A stretch of DNA of 21,830 nucleotides, from contig DFZI01000008.1 of the NCBI GenBank assembly GCA_002383665.1, positions 1 through 21,830 on the forward strand. Direction: 5' to 3'. Of the stretch, positions 8,131 through 15,803 are shown piece after piece. The stretch's first letter is position 1. Each line of letters starts with the position of its first letter. Origin of the DNA: Dehalococcoidia bacterium UBA4060. GTDB taxonomy: Bacteria; Chloroflexota; Dehalococcoidia; GIF9; UBA5629. The notes beneath the pieces were generated by a model. The model was not told where the DNA came from and did not search any database. It was given only the letters and a program-made list of their open reading frames with translations. The position numbers and the translations under genes are program-made.

Positions 8131-8237
8131 TATTCCCCTCACCAAAAATATTTCATTTACTGTGTATTAAGAATAAAACATAAACTGATCATTGTGCAAC
8201 AGCCCTTGCAAGCTTTCCCCATTGAAATTTACTTAGA

Positions 8238-8246
8238 TGATATAAT
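8238..8246 (+). promoter_or_regulatory. Extended -10 promoter ahead of the SMEP gene
   Basis: TGA-TATAAT is a perfect TGnTATAAT. A TTGAAA sits 13 bases upstream, too close to act as a normal -35, so the promoter would depend on the extended -10. A short leader leads to the gene starting at 8271 or 8283. Confidence 0.45.
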
Positions 8247-8282
8247 GTGAAAATTATGGCCTAAAGGACTTTGCCAGATATC

Positions 8283-8816
8283 ATGCTGGAACAATTGCTT
8301 GCGCTGAAAATCCCGCCTGAGTTCATCGTAATGCTGATCGCAACCCTGCCCATCGCCGAGCTGCGTGCAGCTATCCCAATAGGCATCTACACCTTTGGCC
8401 TGCCCTGGTGGTGGGCCTTCCTTATCTCGGTCGTGGGTAACATGTTACCCATCCCCATACTCCTGCTATTTTTCGATTCAATTGCCAGGCTGATCAGCCT
8501 GGCAGGGCCGGGAAAGAAGCTGATGGACTGGGTCTTCGCCAGGACACGGAAACATGAAAAGACCATCCAGAAATACGAATGGCTGGGGCTGATAATTTTT
8601 ATCGGCATCCCTTTGCCCGTCACAGGAGCCTGGACCGGCTCCATACTGGCTTTTATCATGGGTCTGAGGTTTCTGCCCTCCCTGATCTCGATATTCTGTG
8701 GTGTGCTGATGGCAGGCATTATCGTCACAGCACTCTCCCTGATGGGTTGGGCCGGGGCTGTCATCGCGGGCATAGGCATCACCGTCCTTATCATCCTGGG
8801 ATGGAGAAAAACTTAG
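8283..8816 (+). CDS. SMEP-family (putative small multidrug export) membrane protein
   Basis: About 177 aa with four to five membrane segments. Family-like signatures are PIAELRAAIPIGIYTFGLPWWW near the N-terminus, SVVGNMLPIPI, and IFIGIPLPVTGAWTGS in the middle. The family name is historical and a transport substrate has not been shown. Start uncertain: the ATG at 8283 gives MLEQLLALKI, while a TTG at 8271 gives four more residues. The only AGGA (8265-8268) is too near the TTG and too far from the ATG. First gene of a plus-strand set with the HhH and VTT genes. Confidence 0.8.
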   Translation: MLEQLLALKIPPEFIVMLIATLPIAELRAAIPIGIYTFGLPWWWAFLISVVGNMLPIPILLLFFDSIARLISLAGPGKKLMDWVFARTRKHEKTIQKYEWLGLIIFIGIPLPVTGAWTGSILAFIMGLRFLPSLISIFCGVLMAGIIVTALSLMGWAGAVIAGIGITVLIILGWRKT

Positions 8817-8837
8817 CCTTTGATATTCAACTGAATT

Positions 8838-9557
8838 ATGCAAGAAAATAGAAACATACGTGACCTTAAAAATATCGTAGACAGTTATATGTCACGTGTG
8901 CCGATGGTACATGAGCACTGCGATCGGTGTCTGGCTGCGGCAAGATGGCACGCCAATGCCGTTCTTATGGTAGTGGATGCCGCCTTTGATTCCATTGGCC
9001 TGAACTACTTCCAGTCCGTCGTCCCCAGAGTTGAGCTGTTTCGCCTCCAATATGTCGAAACAGGGCTGATTAACAGCATGGAAGACCTGGCCGTGACCAA
9101 GGACACAGAGCTGAAAAATATCTGGAGAAATGCCCGATCATGGAAGGTGGCGAGGGAGATCGCAGCCTATCTTGCCTCACTTAAACAGAAACATTTGCTG
9201 GACGACCGCCAGGCCCTCATCCACTGGGCCAGGCAAGCCCCGCTTGAGGGATGGCAAAAGGATCCCATCGGCAGCATCAAAGGCGTGGGCATCAACACCT
9301 ATCAATACCTGCGGATGATGGGAGGCGTAGATACGGTAATGCCTGATAAGATAGTCAAGAAGGTTATCTACGAAATTCTTGACCGGGCCGGAATCGAGCG
9401 TCCCCGGACCGACATTGACTTCGTATCGCTACTTGAAAGGCTGGCCCCTCTCACGGGATATCGCGCTATCGAGCTGTGCTGGATGACGTGGCTGGTGCAG
9501 TCGGAGGCCGGGCTGAGCAGGACAGAAAAATACGCCAGCCTGCTGCCGCAAATATGA
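8838..9557 (+). CDS. Helix-hairpin-helix protein, HhH-GPD glycosylase-like
   Basis: 239 aa, soluble and alpha-helical. The segment GSIKGVGINTYQYLRMMGGVDTVMPD (first part at 145-155) matches the layout of HhH-GPD base-excision glycosylases, where a LPGVGxKxA hairpin is followed by a PxD active-site loop; Asp170 would be the catalytic aspartate. Asn153 sits where bifunctional glycosylases carry lysine, so any activity would be monofunctional. There is no C-terminal iron-sulfur cysteine set. It could instead be a DNA-binding protein without glycosylase activity. No clear ribosome site precedes the ATG; 21 bases after the SMEP gene. Confidence 0.6.
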   Translation: MQENRNIRDLKNIVDSYMSRVPMVHEHCDRCLAAARWHANAVLMVVDAAFDSIGLNYFQSVVPRVELFRLQYVETGLINSMEDLAVTKDTELKNIWRNARSWKVAREIAAYLASLKQKHLLDDRQALIHWARQAPLEGWQKDPIGSIKGVGINTYQYLRMMGGVDTVMPDKIVKKVIYEILDRAGIERPRTDIDFVSLLERLAPLTGYRAIELCWMTWLVQSEAGLSRTEKYASLLPQI

Positions 9558-9588
9558 TAATATTGTAAAAAAGACAGGGGAATTGTAT

Positions 9589-10203
9589 TTGTCAGAACAG
9601 ATTCCCACTCAGGACAGCACAAAACAGCCATTCTGGAACAAAGACCACCTCCTCCAGCTTGCCTCCCTGCTGTTTGTCATTGTGTTGGTAGTCATACTGT
9701 TCTGGCAGAGGGAGGCCATCGTTGATTTTGCGCTGGCCACGGCCGAATATCGAGGTCTTAAATACCTGGCCATCTTTATTATATCTATGGCTGCCTCTGC
9801 CACGCTTGTTATCCCCATCCCCGGGCTGGCGCTCACCTCGCTGGTCGGTGCAATATCTGCAGGGGCATTCGACCCCCTCTGGACCGGCATTATCTCCGGC
9901 ATCGGCGCCTCTATAGGCGAGACCACAGGTTACCTGCTGGGGTACAGCGGACGCATGGCCATTTCGAGCACCAAACATTACGAGAGGGTCACAGGCTGGA
10001 TGTCCAGGTGGGGCGATATTGCAATTTTCCTGCTGGCAATGTTCCCCAACCCGCTCTTCGACCTGGCCGGCATTGCCTCCGGCATCCTCAAATATCCCCT
10101 CTGGAGATTCCTGCTGGTCGGCACGCTGGGCAGGCTGCCCAAGCACATCCTGTTCGCCTACCTTGGGTACTGGGGCATAAATATCTTCCCGGCCGGCATT
10201 TAA
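9589..10203 (+). CDS. VTT-domain (DedA/TVP38-like) membrane protein
   Basis: About 204 aa. After one N-terminal membrane span (residues 23-41) comes the VTT domain: LVIPIPGLALTSLVGA, then GASIGETTGYLLGYSGR (108-124), then FPNPLFDLAGIASGILKYP (154-172), all typical of VTT. Family members have been linked to lipid scrambling or envelope homeostasis; the substrate cannot be told here. No ATG is available. Two in-frame TTG codons occur at 9583 and 9589; AGGGG at 9576-9580 is 2 bases from the first and 8 from the second, so 9589 is preferred. Confidence 0.85.
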   Translation: MSEQIPTQDSTKQPFWNKDHLLQLASLLFVIVLVVILFWQREAIVDFALATAEYRGLKYLAIFIISMAASATLVIPIPGLALTSLVGAISAGAFDPLWTGIISGIGASIGETTGYLLGYSGRMAISSTKHYERVTGWMSRWGDIAIFLLAMFPNPLFDLAGIASGILKYPLWRFLLVGTLGRLPKHILFAYLGYWGINIFPAGI

Positions 10204-10219
10204 TTCCCACAGGGGAATT
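10202..10219 (+). repeat. Perfect hairpin at the end of the VTT gene
   Basis: AATTCCC and GGGAATT are separated by ACAG, beginning inside the TAA stop codon. There is no T-run, so it is at most a weak terminator or an mRNA 3'-end stabiliser. Confidence 0.45.
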
Positions 10220-10229
10220 GAACAGCATT

Positions 10230-10268
10230 CACTGCAAGGCTCGTCTGGCATAGTATAAACTTGCAGTG
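10230..10268 (+). repeat. 9-bp inverted repeat upstream of the Fe-S/CooC operon promoter
   Basis: CACTGCAAG (10230-10238) and CTTGCAGTG (10260-10268) are perfect inverted copies with centres 30 bp apart, about three helical turns. They end 25 bases before the -35 box at 10294. The spacing fits a pair of operator half-sites or a long-loop RNA hairpin; no T-run follows. Confidence 0.45.
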
Positions 10269-10293
10269 CGCTTCTGTTTGGCAGTGGTTCAAT

Positions 10294-10322
10294 TTGAAAG
10301 CACTTAGCCCGGATTATATACT
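10294..10322 (+). promoter_or_regulatory. Sigma-70-type promoter of the Fe-S protein/CooC-like operon
   Basis: TTGAAA (10294-10299), exactly 17 bases, TATACT (10317-10322). Each hexamer is 5/6 to consensus. The start point would be near 10330, giving a leader of about 68 bases to the ATG at 10398. Confidence 0.6.
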
Positions 10323-10397
10323 TTACAGTTGGAAGCGCCATTGGTAGATGGGGATTATTCCGATACCTAAAAAGAGGCGATAAGGAGTAACAAAAGG

Positions 10398-11495
10398 ATG
10401 GACAAGAAGGCTGACCCAGAAAAGATTTACCAGACACTGAAGGAACGAGTTGCCAGGGAGAGGGGTCCGATCGACCCCATTTATAAGGAGCTGGCTGCAA
10501 AGGTTGACATGGAAGACTCTGAAGAATTTCAGAGGATACTGGCAAAGCTGGCTAACGTAGAGCAGGCAAAAATCGTGGCAGCGCTGCCGGACCCGTATCT
10601 CCCAAACACGTCTGGTCGGACGCTGGAGGTGACTGAGGAGTTTGCTAAGAAGCTGGGCATGGGCAAGAAGGTCGTGGATGGACACATCCGTGAGCTATTT
10701 GAGAAGGGACTTGTCTTCCCCACCAAAAAAGGCCCCTCGATGGCACGCACTTTTATCCAGCTCCATGATTCGGCCTTAGGCAACCCCAAGTACGATGAGG
10801 TGTTGGGCAGGAGCTATTTTGACCTCTGGGGTTTATTTGACAGTCCCATGAAGCAACCTGCGCCTCAGGATGTACGTCCCGATGGTGAGTTCAGAGTGAT
10901 ACCCCGCTGGAAATCCATTGAGAATGTCCCTGGTGTTATGCCTTATGAAAACGTGTGGGAGATACTAAGGACTCAAAACCCCATAGTTCTACTCCACTGT
11001 GGTTGCAAGCGCTCTCACACCGACAGGTGGTGTGGTGTACCCGATGAAGTTTGCTTTACCCTGGGCAGGACTGCCCAGTATAATTTTGAACGTGGTGTTG
11101 GCAGAAAAATCACCTATGAACAGGCCATCGAGCTTCTGGATAAGCTTGACCAGTATCCCCTGGTAAATATAACTGTAAATCAGAGAGAGATCAACCAGTT
11201 GCTCTGCAACTGCCACTACTGCTGTTGCATGGCTCTCAGGTCAGCCACCCCCAGTCGTTTTCAGGCTGTGATTGACCAGGCGAATTGCAATGCCTGTGGC
11301 AGCTGCATTGACCAGTGTCAGTTCGGCGCTATTACCCTGAAGCCCTGCCTGGAATACGGTGATGAACGGGCCTATATTAATCCTGAGATATGCCGGGGGT
11401 GTGGATGTTGCGTCGTAACCTGCCCGACAGAGGCTGCAAGCATGAAACTGGTGCGGCCTCCGGAGCATATCCCGGAGAGCCTGGCTATATACTAA
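10398..11495 (+). CDS. Cysteine-rich protein with C-terminal 2x[4Fe-4S] ferredoxin domain
   Basis: 365 aa in three parts. Residues about 75-112 look like a winged helix (FAKKLGMGKKVVDGHIREL). A central region has nine cysteines: CGC (201, 203), C212, C219, and C270-x-C272-xx-CCC (275-277). The C-terminal ferredoxin has C297xxC300xxC303xxxC307 and C332xxC335xxC338xxxC342-Pro, enough for two [4Fe-4S] clusters. The central cysteines could hold a further metal site. A cytoplasmic redox or cluster-transfer role is inferred. AAGGAG at 10382-10387 lies 10 bases before the ATG. The next gene, 11 bases on, is a CooC-like ATPase, so the two products probably act together in metallocentre assembly or activation. 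Confidence 0.8.
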   Translation: MDKKADPEKIYQTLKERVARERGPIDPIYKELAAKVDMEDSEEFQRILAKLANVEQAKIVAALPDPYLPNTSGRTLEVTEEFAKKLGMGKKVVDGHIRELFEKGLVFPTKKGPSMARTFIQLHDSALGNPKYDEVLGRSYFDLWGLFDSPMKQPAPQDVRPDGEFRVIPRWKSIENVPGVMPYENVWEILRTQNPIVLLHCGCKRSHTDRWCGVPDEVCFTLGRTAQYNFERGVGRKITYEQAIELLDKLDQYPLVNITVNQREINQLLCNCHYCCCMALRSATPSRFQAVIDQANCNACGSCIDQCQFGAITLKPCLEYGDERAYINPEICRGCGCCVVTCPTEAASMKLVRPPEHIPESLAIY

Positions 11496-11506
11496 TAGTA
11501 ACTATT

Positions 11507-12442
11507 ATGGGATTATTCCATTGCCCTATGGGGGCAGCTTTTTATGATGACGACGCCTGCATAGACTGTGGCATGTGCACTGCTAAGAGCAAGGATGAAA
11601 TGATTGAGGCCTCCAAAAAGATTCGAGAATATCTGAAAGCCCATGCAACGAGAAATGCTGCTGTAAAAAAGGTGGCAATATGTGGTAAGGGTGGTGTGGG
11701 CAAAAGCACTGTGGTAACACTGATGGCGAATGCCTTGAAGGATTCTGGCTACAATGTGATTGTGCTCGACGCCGATGAATCTAACCCCGGCCTGTTCCGC
11801 CAGTTCGGCCTCAAGGAACAACCCAGGGCTTTAATGACGGCACTGGCCGCATCTCATCCAAACGGGAAAGATGCCGAATGGCTCAAACCTGATCTGATTA
11901 CCTTCAAAGATATTCCTGCAGAGTTTGTCAGCGGCAGTGACGGCCTCAAGTTCCTCATGGTAGGTAAAATCGAAGACCCCTTCCAGGGCTGTGCCTGTTC
12001 TATGGCATCTATTGCCCGAGACCTTATGGAAAAGTTCAATGTGCAGGATAAGGAGATCGTCATCACCGACACAGAAGCAGGCATCGAAAGCTTTGGCAGG
12101 GGAGTGGAGCGGTATGTGGACATGGTGCTGGTGATTGTCGAGCCAAGCTATGAGTCAATGGTGCTGGCAGAGAAGATTGTCTATATGGCTGAGGGTATGG
12201 GGATCAGCCGTGTAGGTGCGATCCTCAATAAGGTCCCCTCGGAACAGACCCGTCAAAAAATGATGGTAGAGCTTGAGAGGAGGAGTGTTAAGATCTTCGG
12301 CACCATTTATTTCGACCCTGAGCTCAACGCTGCGGCTTTTGAGGGTATACCACCAGGTAACTCCAAAGCCAGTGAAGACGTCAGGTCAATAGTTAAGCTC
12401 ATGATGGCAGAAGGAGACACCTATCCGAAAGGGGTTATGTAA
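11507..12442 (+). CDS. CooC-like P-loop ATPase with N-terminal CxxCxxC motif
   Basis: 311 aa. The frame is open further upstream into the previous gene, but the ATG at 11507, 11 bases after the previous stop, gives a sensible protein; no clear ribosome site is seen, so translation may be coupled. The N-terminus holds C19xxC22xC-type cysteines (CIDCGMC, 18-24). The MinD/SIMIBI NTPase domain has the deviant Walker A GKGGVGKST (60-68), LDADESN (87-93) and DTEAGIESFGRG (188-199), close to the CooC signature DxEAGxExLGR. The C162-x-C164 pair (GCACS) matches the CxC that binds nickel or zinc at the CooC dimer interface. CooC proteins drive ATP-dependent nickel insertion into CO dehydrogenase or acetyl-CoA synthase. 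The target here is unknown; neither enzyme is encoded in the window. Confidence 0.85.
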   Translation: MGLFHCPMGAAFYDDDACIDCGMCTAKSKDEMIEASKKIREYLKAHATRNAAVKKVAICGKGGVGKSTVVTLMANALKDSGYNVIVLDADESNPGLFRQFGLKEQPRALMTALAASHPNGKDAEWLKPDLITFKDIPAEFVSGSDGLKFLMVGKIEDPFQGCACSMASIARDLMEKFNVQDKEIVITDTEAGIESFGRGVERYVDMVLVIVEPSYESMVLAEKIVYMAEGMGISRVGAILNKVPSEQTRQKMMVELERRSVKIFGTIYFDPELNAAAFEGIPPGNSKASEDVRSIVKLMMAEGDTYPKGVM

Positions 12443-12444
12443 TG

Positions 12445-12485
12445 GCCTTATACATATATTTCTGTTATACAATAAGGCAGTTTTT
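12445..12485 (+). terminator. Intrinsic terminator after the CooC-like gene
   Basis: GCCTTAT (12445-12451) pairs with ATAAGGC (12472-12478) across an AT-rich loop that can pair further (TATA/TATA). AG-TTTTT ends at 12485. It sits directly after the stop codon and would separate the unit from the quinone genes. Confidence 0.55.
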
Positions 12486-12503
12486 GCCCAATGTGGAAGC
12501 GCT

Positions 12504-13400
12504 ATGAAATTCGGACTTTATCTGCTTGAGACCAGGCCCCAGTTTCTCATGCTTTCTGTTGTCCTCGGCATCACAGGAGCATGCATTGCCTGGTATGACG
12601 GATTCTTCAATATCTGGGAGGCATTACTGGCCACCTTTGGCCTCATCCTGACGCATATGAGCGTCAACTCGCTCAACGACTATTTCGACTACCGGAGTGG
12701 CATAGACAAGGTCATAAGCATCACCCCTTTCAGCGGCGGCAGCGGCATGATCAGGGCCGGGCGGCTGACAGAGCGTGAAGTACTCTGGATAGGTATTATC
12801 ACACTTCTGCTGGCCGTACCTGTAGGCATCTATTTCATCCTGACCAAAGGCTGGCTGCTGTTGCCCCTCCTGATAGTAGCAGCCCTATGCGTGGTGCTGT
12901 ACAGTCCATTGATCCTGAAATGCCACTGGCCGGAATGGTCACCGGGATTGGGTCTGGGCCTCCTGCCGGTGCTGGGAATGTATTTTTCCCAGACCGGGAT
13001 GTACACCTGGCAGGCTCTGATAGCTTCGGTGCCCTCGGGCTTCCTGGTACATAACCTGCTCCTGCTCAACGAGTTCCCTGATGTGGAGGCCGACAAAGTG
13101 AATAACCGCAAGACATTGCCAATAACCCTGGGACATAAAAAGGCAGCCATCGTATATACCAGCGTAACACTGCTGGTCTACATCTGGGTCATCGTAGCTG
13201 TCATTCTCGGGGCGATGCCGGTATTCACACTCCTCGCCTTGCTCACCCTGCCGGTAGCCATCAAAGCCATATGCGGCTCGTTCCAATATGATGATATCAA
13301 CAGGATCGTATTAGCCATGTCCAGCAATGTAATGGTCGTTTTGCTGACGCAACTGCTGATCGGAGCGGGCTACATACTCGCAGGATTTATCAAGCTGTAA
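12504..13400 (+). CDS. UbiA-family prenyltransferase (MenA-like)
   Basis: 298 aa with about eight to nine membrane spans. UbiA enzymes attach a polyprenyl chain to an aromatic acceptor in the membrane. Both Mg-diphosphate motifs are present: NDYFDYRSGID (58-68) and NEFPDVEAD (189-197). The overall look (TRPQFL start, SGGSGMIRAG) and the adjacent UbiE/MenG gene favour 1,4-dihydroxy-2-naphthoate prenylation, but other acceptors cannot be excluded. GGAAG lies just before the ATG. Six bases separate it from the methyltransferase, so the two are co-transcribed. Confidence 0.88.
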   Translation: MKFGLYLLETRPQFLMLSVVLGITGACIAWYDGFFNIWEALLATFGLILTHMSVNSLNDYFDYRSGIDKVISITPFSGGSGMIRAGRLTEREVLWIGIITLLLAVPVGIYFILTKGWLLLPLLIVAALCVVLYSPLILKCHWPEWSPGLGLGLLPVLGMYFSQTGMYTWQALIASVPSGFLVHNLLLLNEFPDVEADKVNNRKTLPITLGHKKAAIVYTSVTLLVYIWVIVAVILGAMPVFTLLALLTLPVAIKAICGSFQYDDINRIVLAMSSNVMVVLLTQLLIGAGYILAGFIKL

Positions 13401-13406
13401 TCAGCC

Positions 13407-14126
13407 ATGACAGCAGAAACTTCCAGCCGTCCTCTTTACCACATCTTCACACGGATACCCCAACGTTATGACCTGATCAACCACGTCATTACCCTGGGCA
13501 TGGACACAGGCTGGCGCAGCCGGGCGGCACAGGCCTGTCTGGAGGGCAGGCCGAACCGTATACTGGATATCTGCTGCGGCACCGGCGACCTCGCCATCAC
13601 CATAGCAAAGCTGGCCGATTACAGTCCGGAGATTACCGGCGCCGATTACAGCCGTCCCATGCTGGAGATAGCAACTGCCAAAGCGAAAATGCTATCGCAG
13701 GGACAGAACATACGCTTTATCCATGCCGATGTGGGCAGGTTGCCCTTTCCCAACGGGTCTTTCGATTGCATCGGCATCTCATTTGCCTTCCGCAACCTGA
13801 CCTATAAAAATCCCGAAACCCCAAAATACCTTGACGAAATCCTGCGCGTGCTCAGGCCGGAGGGCAGGTTTGTCATCGTGGAGAGCAGTCAGCCCGGATC
13901 GGCCTTTATCCGTTTTTTCGACCATCTCTACTTAAGGTGCTGGGTCTTCCCTTCCGGATACCTGCTCTCAGGCAACAGGGGAGCTTACCGCTACCTGTTA
14001 GATTCGGCTCTGCATTTTTATTCTGCAGAAGAGACGCAGAAATTTCTGCTCAAAGCCGGCTTCAGACAGATCACAGCCCACAGATTTTTCTTCGGTGCTG
14101 CGGCTGTCTATGCAGCGCTGAAGTAA
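13407..14126 (+). CDS. ubiE: UbiE/MenG quinone C-methyltransferase
   Basis: 239 aa, the normal size. This SAM-dependent enzyme methylates demethylmenaquinone or the ubiquinone precursor, usually the last step. Family marks are RYDLINHVITLGMD near residue 20, SAM motif I LDICCGTGDLA (53-63), GADYSRPML (78-86), FAFRNL (126-131, matching the usual FGLRN) and RVLRPEGRFVIVE. The preceding UbiA gene supports a quinone role. No other quinone genes are in view, so the pathway is incomplete here. Convergent with the DUF35 gene. Confidence 0.92.
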   Translation: MTAETSSRPLYHIFTRIPQRYDLINHVITLGMDTGWRSRAAQACLEGRPNRILDICCGTGDLAITIAKLADYSPEITGADYSRPMLEIATAKAKMLSQGQNIRFIHADVGRLPFPNGSFDCIGISFAFRNLTYKNPETPKYLDEILRVLRPEGRFVIVESSQPGSAFIRFFDHLYLRCWVFPSGYLLSGNRGAYRYLLDSALHFYSAEETQKFLLKAGFRQITAHRFFFGAAAVYAALK

Positions 14127-14189
14127 ACCTCACAAAGGGCGGTTGTGAACTCGATAAAATCTCTATTTGTATTTGATGGTGATAAAGAC

Positions 14190-14600
14190 CTAAGCCACAA
14201 TGCTAAAAAGCGGCCGGGCTGCATCTCCGGCAGAGTATTTATCTCCGGGAAATACTGCGTGCCCCATTTTAACCTGTTTGCCGATTATATCCATGGTTAC
14301 TTTGGCTGGGTCAACACCAGCCAGGTTGCCCATTAGCCAGGGTCCTTCATCAAGTTCAACCATCACAATAATATAGGGTGCTTCGGCCTCACGCCCCTCC
14401 GGGGGTACAAAGACGGTAGTAAACGTCTGAATTTTGCCTTTGCCACTTAATTCGACGATATCTATATCTGCGCTGATGCATGACCCGCAGATTATCTTGG
14501 GTGGCACTGTGATGGCACCACACTTTTTGCATTTCAGGCCGAGCAGCTTGTCTTGCTTAAGCGCCTCATTATAATCTTTGAAAGTAAGCTTATGTTCCAT
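14190..14600 (-). CDS. DUF35 Zn-ribbon/OB-fold protein, thiolase partner
   Basis: 136 aa. The N-terminal rubredoxin-like zinc ribbon has C24xxC27 and C38xxC41 (KCKKCG, CGSC), followed by the OB fold (TFTTVFVPPEG, IVMVELDEGPWLMGNL). DUF35 proteins are typically encoded beside thiolases or HMG-CoA synthases and bridge or support them during acyl-CoA condensation; zinc and CoA binding are expected. It follows the thiolase by 27 bases on the same strand, with AAAGGAGG before its ATG. Confidence 0.9.
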   Translation of the reverse strand: MEHKLTFKDYNEALKQDKLLGLKCKKCGAITVPPKIICGSCISADIDIVELSGKGKIQTFTTVFVPPEGREAEAPYIIVMVELDEGPWLMGNLAGVDPAKVTMDIIGKQVKMGHAVFPGDKYSAGDAARPLFSIVA

Positions 14601-14627
14601 TGTAGCCTCCTTTAAGAATAAGCGAAA

Positions 14628-15803
14628 TTACCAGCCCCGTTGCAAAATTGCATTGCAAATTGTGCCGCCGTCGCCACCGAGCGTATCCGTCATGCCCACT
14701 TTAGCTCCTTCGACCTGGCGCTCACCGCATTCACCCCTCAATTGTTTGACTATCTCATAAACCTGAGCCGTGCCCGTGGCCCCTATAGGATGCCCTTTGG
14801 CTTTCAGTCCCCCTGAGGGATTTACAGCTATCTTGCCTCCGATTTTGGTCTCACCTTTCATGACAGCTTCACCAGATTTCCCATACTCAAAGATGCCCAC
14901 GCTTTCCAGGGCGATGATGGTTGCGATGCTGAAACAATCGTGAAGCTCGATGACATCTATATCCTTGGGACCGAGCTTAGCCATGTCATAGGCCTGTTTG
15001 GAAGCAAGCTCCCTGGACCTGATTCTGGGCAGATAATCCTTCTGACTCATTAAATTACCGGCGGAGGCCTGCCCGACTCCGACAACATAGACCGGTTTAT
15101 TGGTTAGCTTCTTGGCCTTTTCCTCTGAGGCCAGGATAACTGCTGAACCACCATCCGAGAACGGACAGCAATCGTAAAGTTGCAGGGGCTGGCTGACCAT
15201 AGCGCTGTTCATCGCATCATCCATGGTTATCTCTTTACGAAAGTGAGCTTTCGCGTTGCGAGCACCATAGTAGTGCGAGTTAATGGAGACCTGGGCCATT
15301 TGTTGCTTTAGCTTTTCCAATGGAATACCATACTTTTTTGAGTAAAGATGAGTCAGTAAGCCAAAAACGCCCGGGAACGTGAGCCCGCAGGGAGATTCAT
15401 AGCGGCTGTCACTGCCCATGGCAAAGGTTCGCGTGGCTAAAGGTGTTCCCATCTTAGCAGCAGTCTCAGCACCGCCGACCAGTACAATGTCATAGAAACC
15501 CGAGGCTACCCACATAAACGCGTCTCGGAATGCGGCACTGGATGAGGCACAAGCATTTTCATATCGGTTAGCCGGGATATTAAAGGCTCCTATATAATCA
15601 GCGACGAAAGCCTGTGGCTGCATTTGCCCCTCGGAAAAGTCTCCTAAACCATTACCCACAAACAGAGCTTGAATGTCTTTAGGTTTCAAATTCGACTCGT
15701 TGATGGCATCCATGGCAGCTTCAGCTAATAGCTCCACGGCTGTCTTGGTTTGTTTGCCGCTGAACTTCGTCATCCCGACGCCCAGTACAGCTACTTTTCT
15801 CAT
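14628..15803 (-). CDS. Thiolase-family acyl-CoA acyltransferase (SCP-x/lipid-transfer type)
   Basis: 391 aa. Catalytic elements are the nucleophile Cys85 (ENACASSS), His288 in ELHDCFS and His338 in GGLKAKGHPIGATG. The HDCF and LGGDGGTI forms are those of the SCP-x/archaeal-type thiolases that pair with DUF35 proteins, rather than the classic bacterial FadA/AtoB type. The reaction is acetyl or acyl transfer between CoA thioesters; direction and chain length are unknown. AGGAGG lies 8 bases before the ATG. First gene of a two-gene unit with the DUF35 protein; the insertion sequence lies about 215 bases upstream. Confidence 0.92.
   Translation of the reverse strand: MRKVAVLGVGMTKFSGKQTKTAVELLAEAAMDAINESNLKPKDIQALFVGNGLGDFSEGQMQPQAFVADYIGAFNIPANRYENACASSSAAFRDAFMWVASGFYDIVLVGGAETAAKMGTPLATRTFAMGSDSRYESPCGLTFPGVFGLLTHLYSKKYGIPLEKLKQQMAQVSINSHYYGARNAKAHFRKEITMDDAMNSAMVSQPLQLYDCCPFSDGGSAVILASEEKAKKLTNKPVYVVGVGQASAGNLMSQKDYLPRIRSRELASKQAYDMAKLGPKDIDVIELHDCFSIATIIALESVGIFEYGKSGEAVMKGETKIGGKIAVNPSGGLKAKGHPIGATGTAQVYEIVKQLRGECGERQVEGAKVGMTDTLGGDGGTICNAILQRGW

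Noticed and set aside
9592..10545. Minus-strand open frame of 317 codons
   Set aside because: It runs antisense across the VTT gene, the intergenic promoter region and the start of the Fe-S protein gene. Its composition is rich in Gln, Arg and Pro without any domain, and the plus-strand genes have clear family motifs.
11390..11506. Upstream extension of the CooC-like frame
   Set aside because: It overlaps the ferredoxin coding end in another frame and encodes an unstructured sequence. The ATG at 11507 gives a compact protein.
14130..14148. Short hairpin between ubiE and the DUF35 gene
   Set aside because: Only a 6-bp stem with no T-run; too weak to call a terminator.
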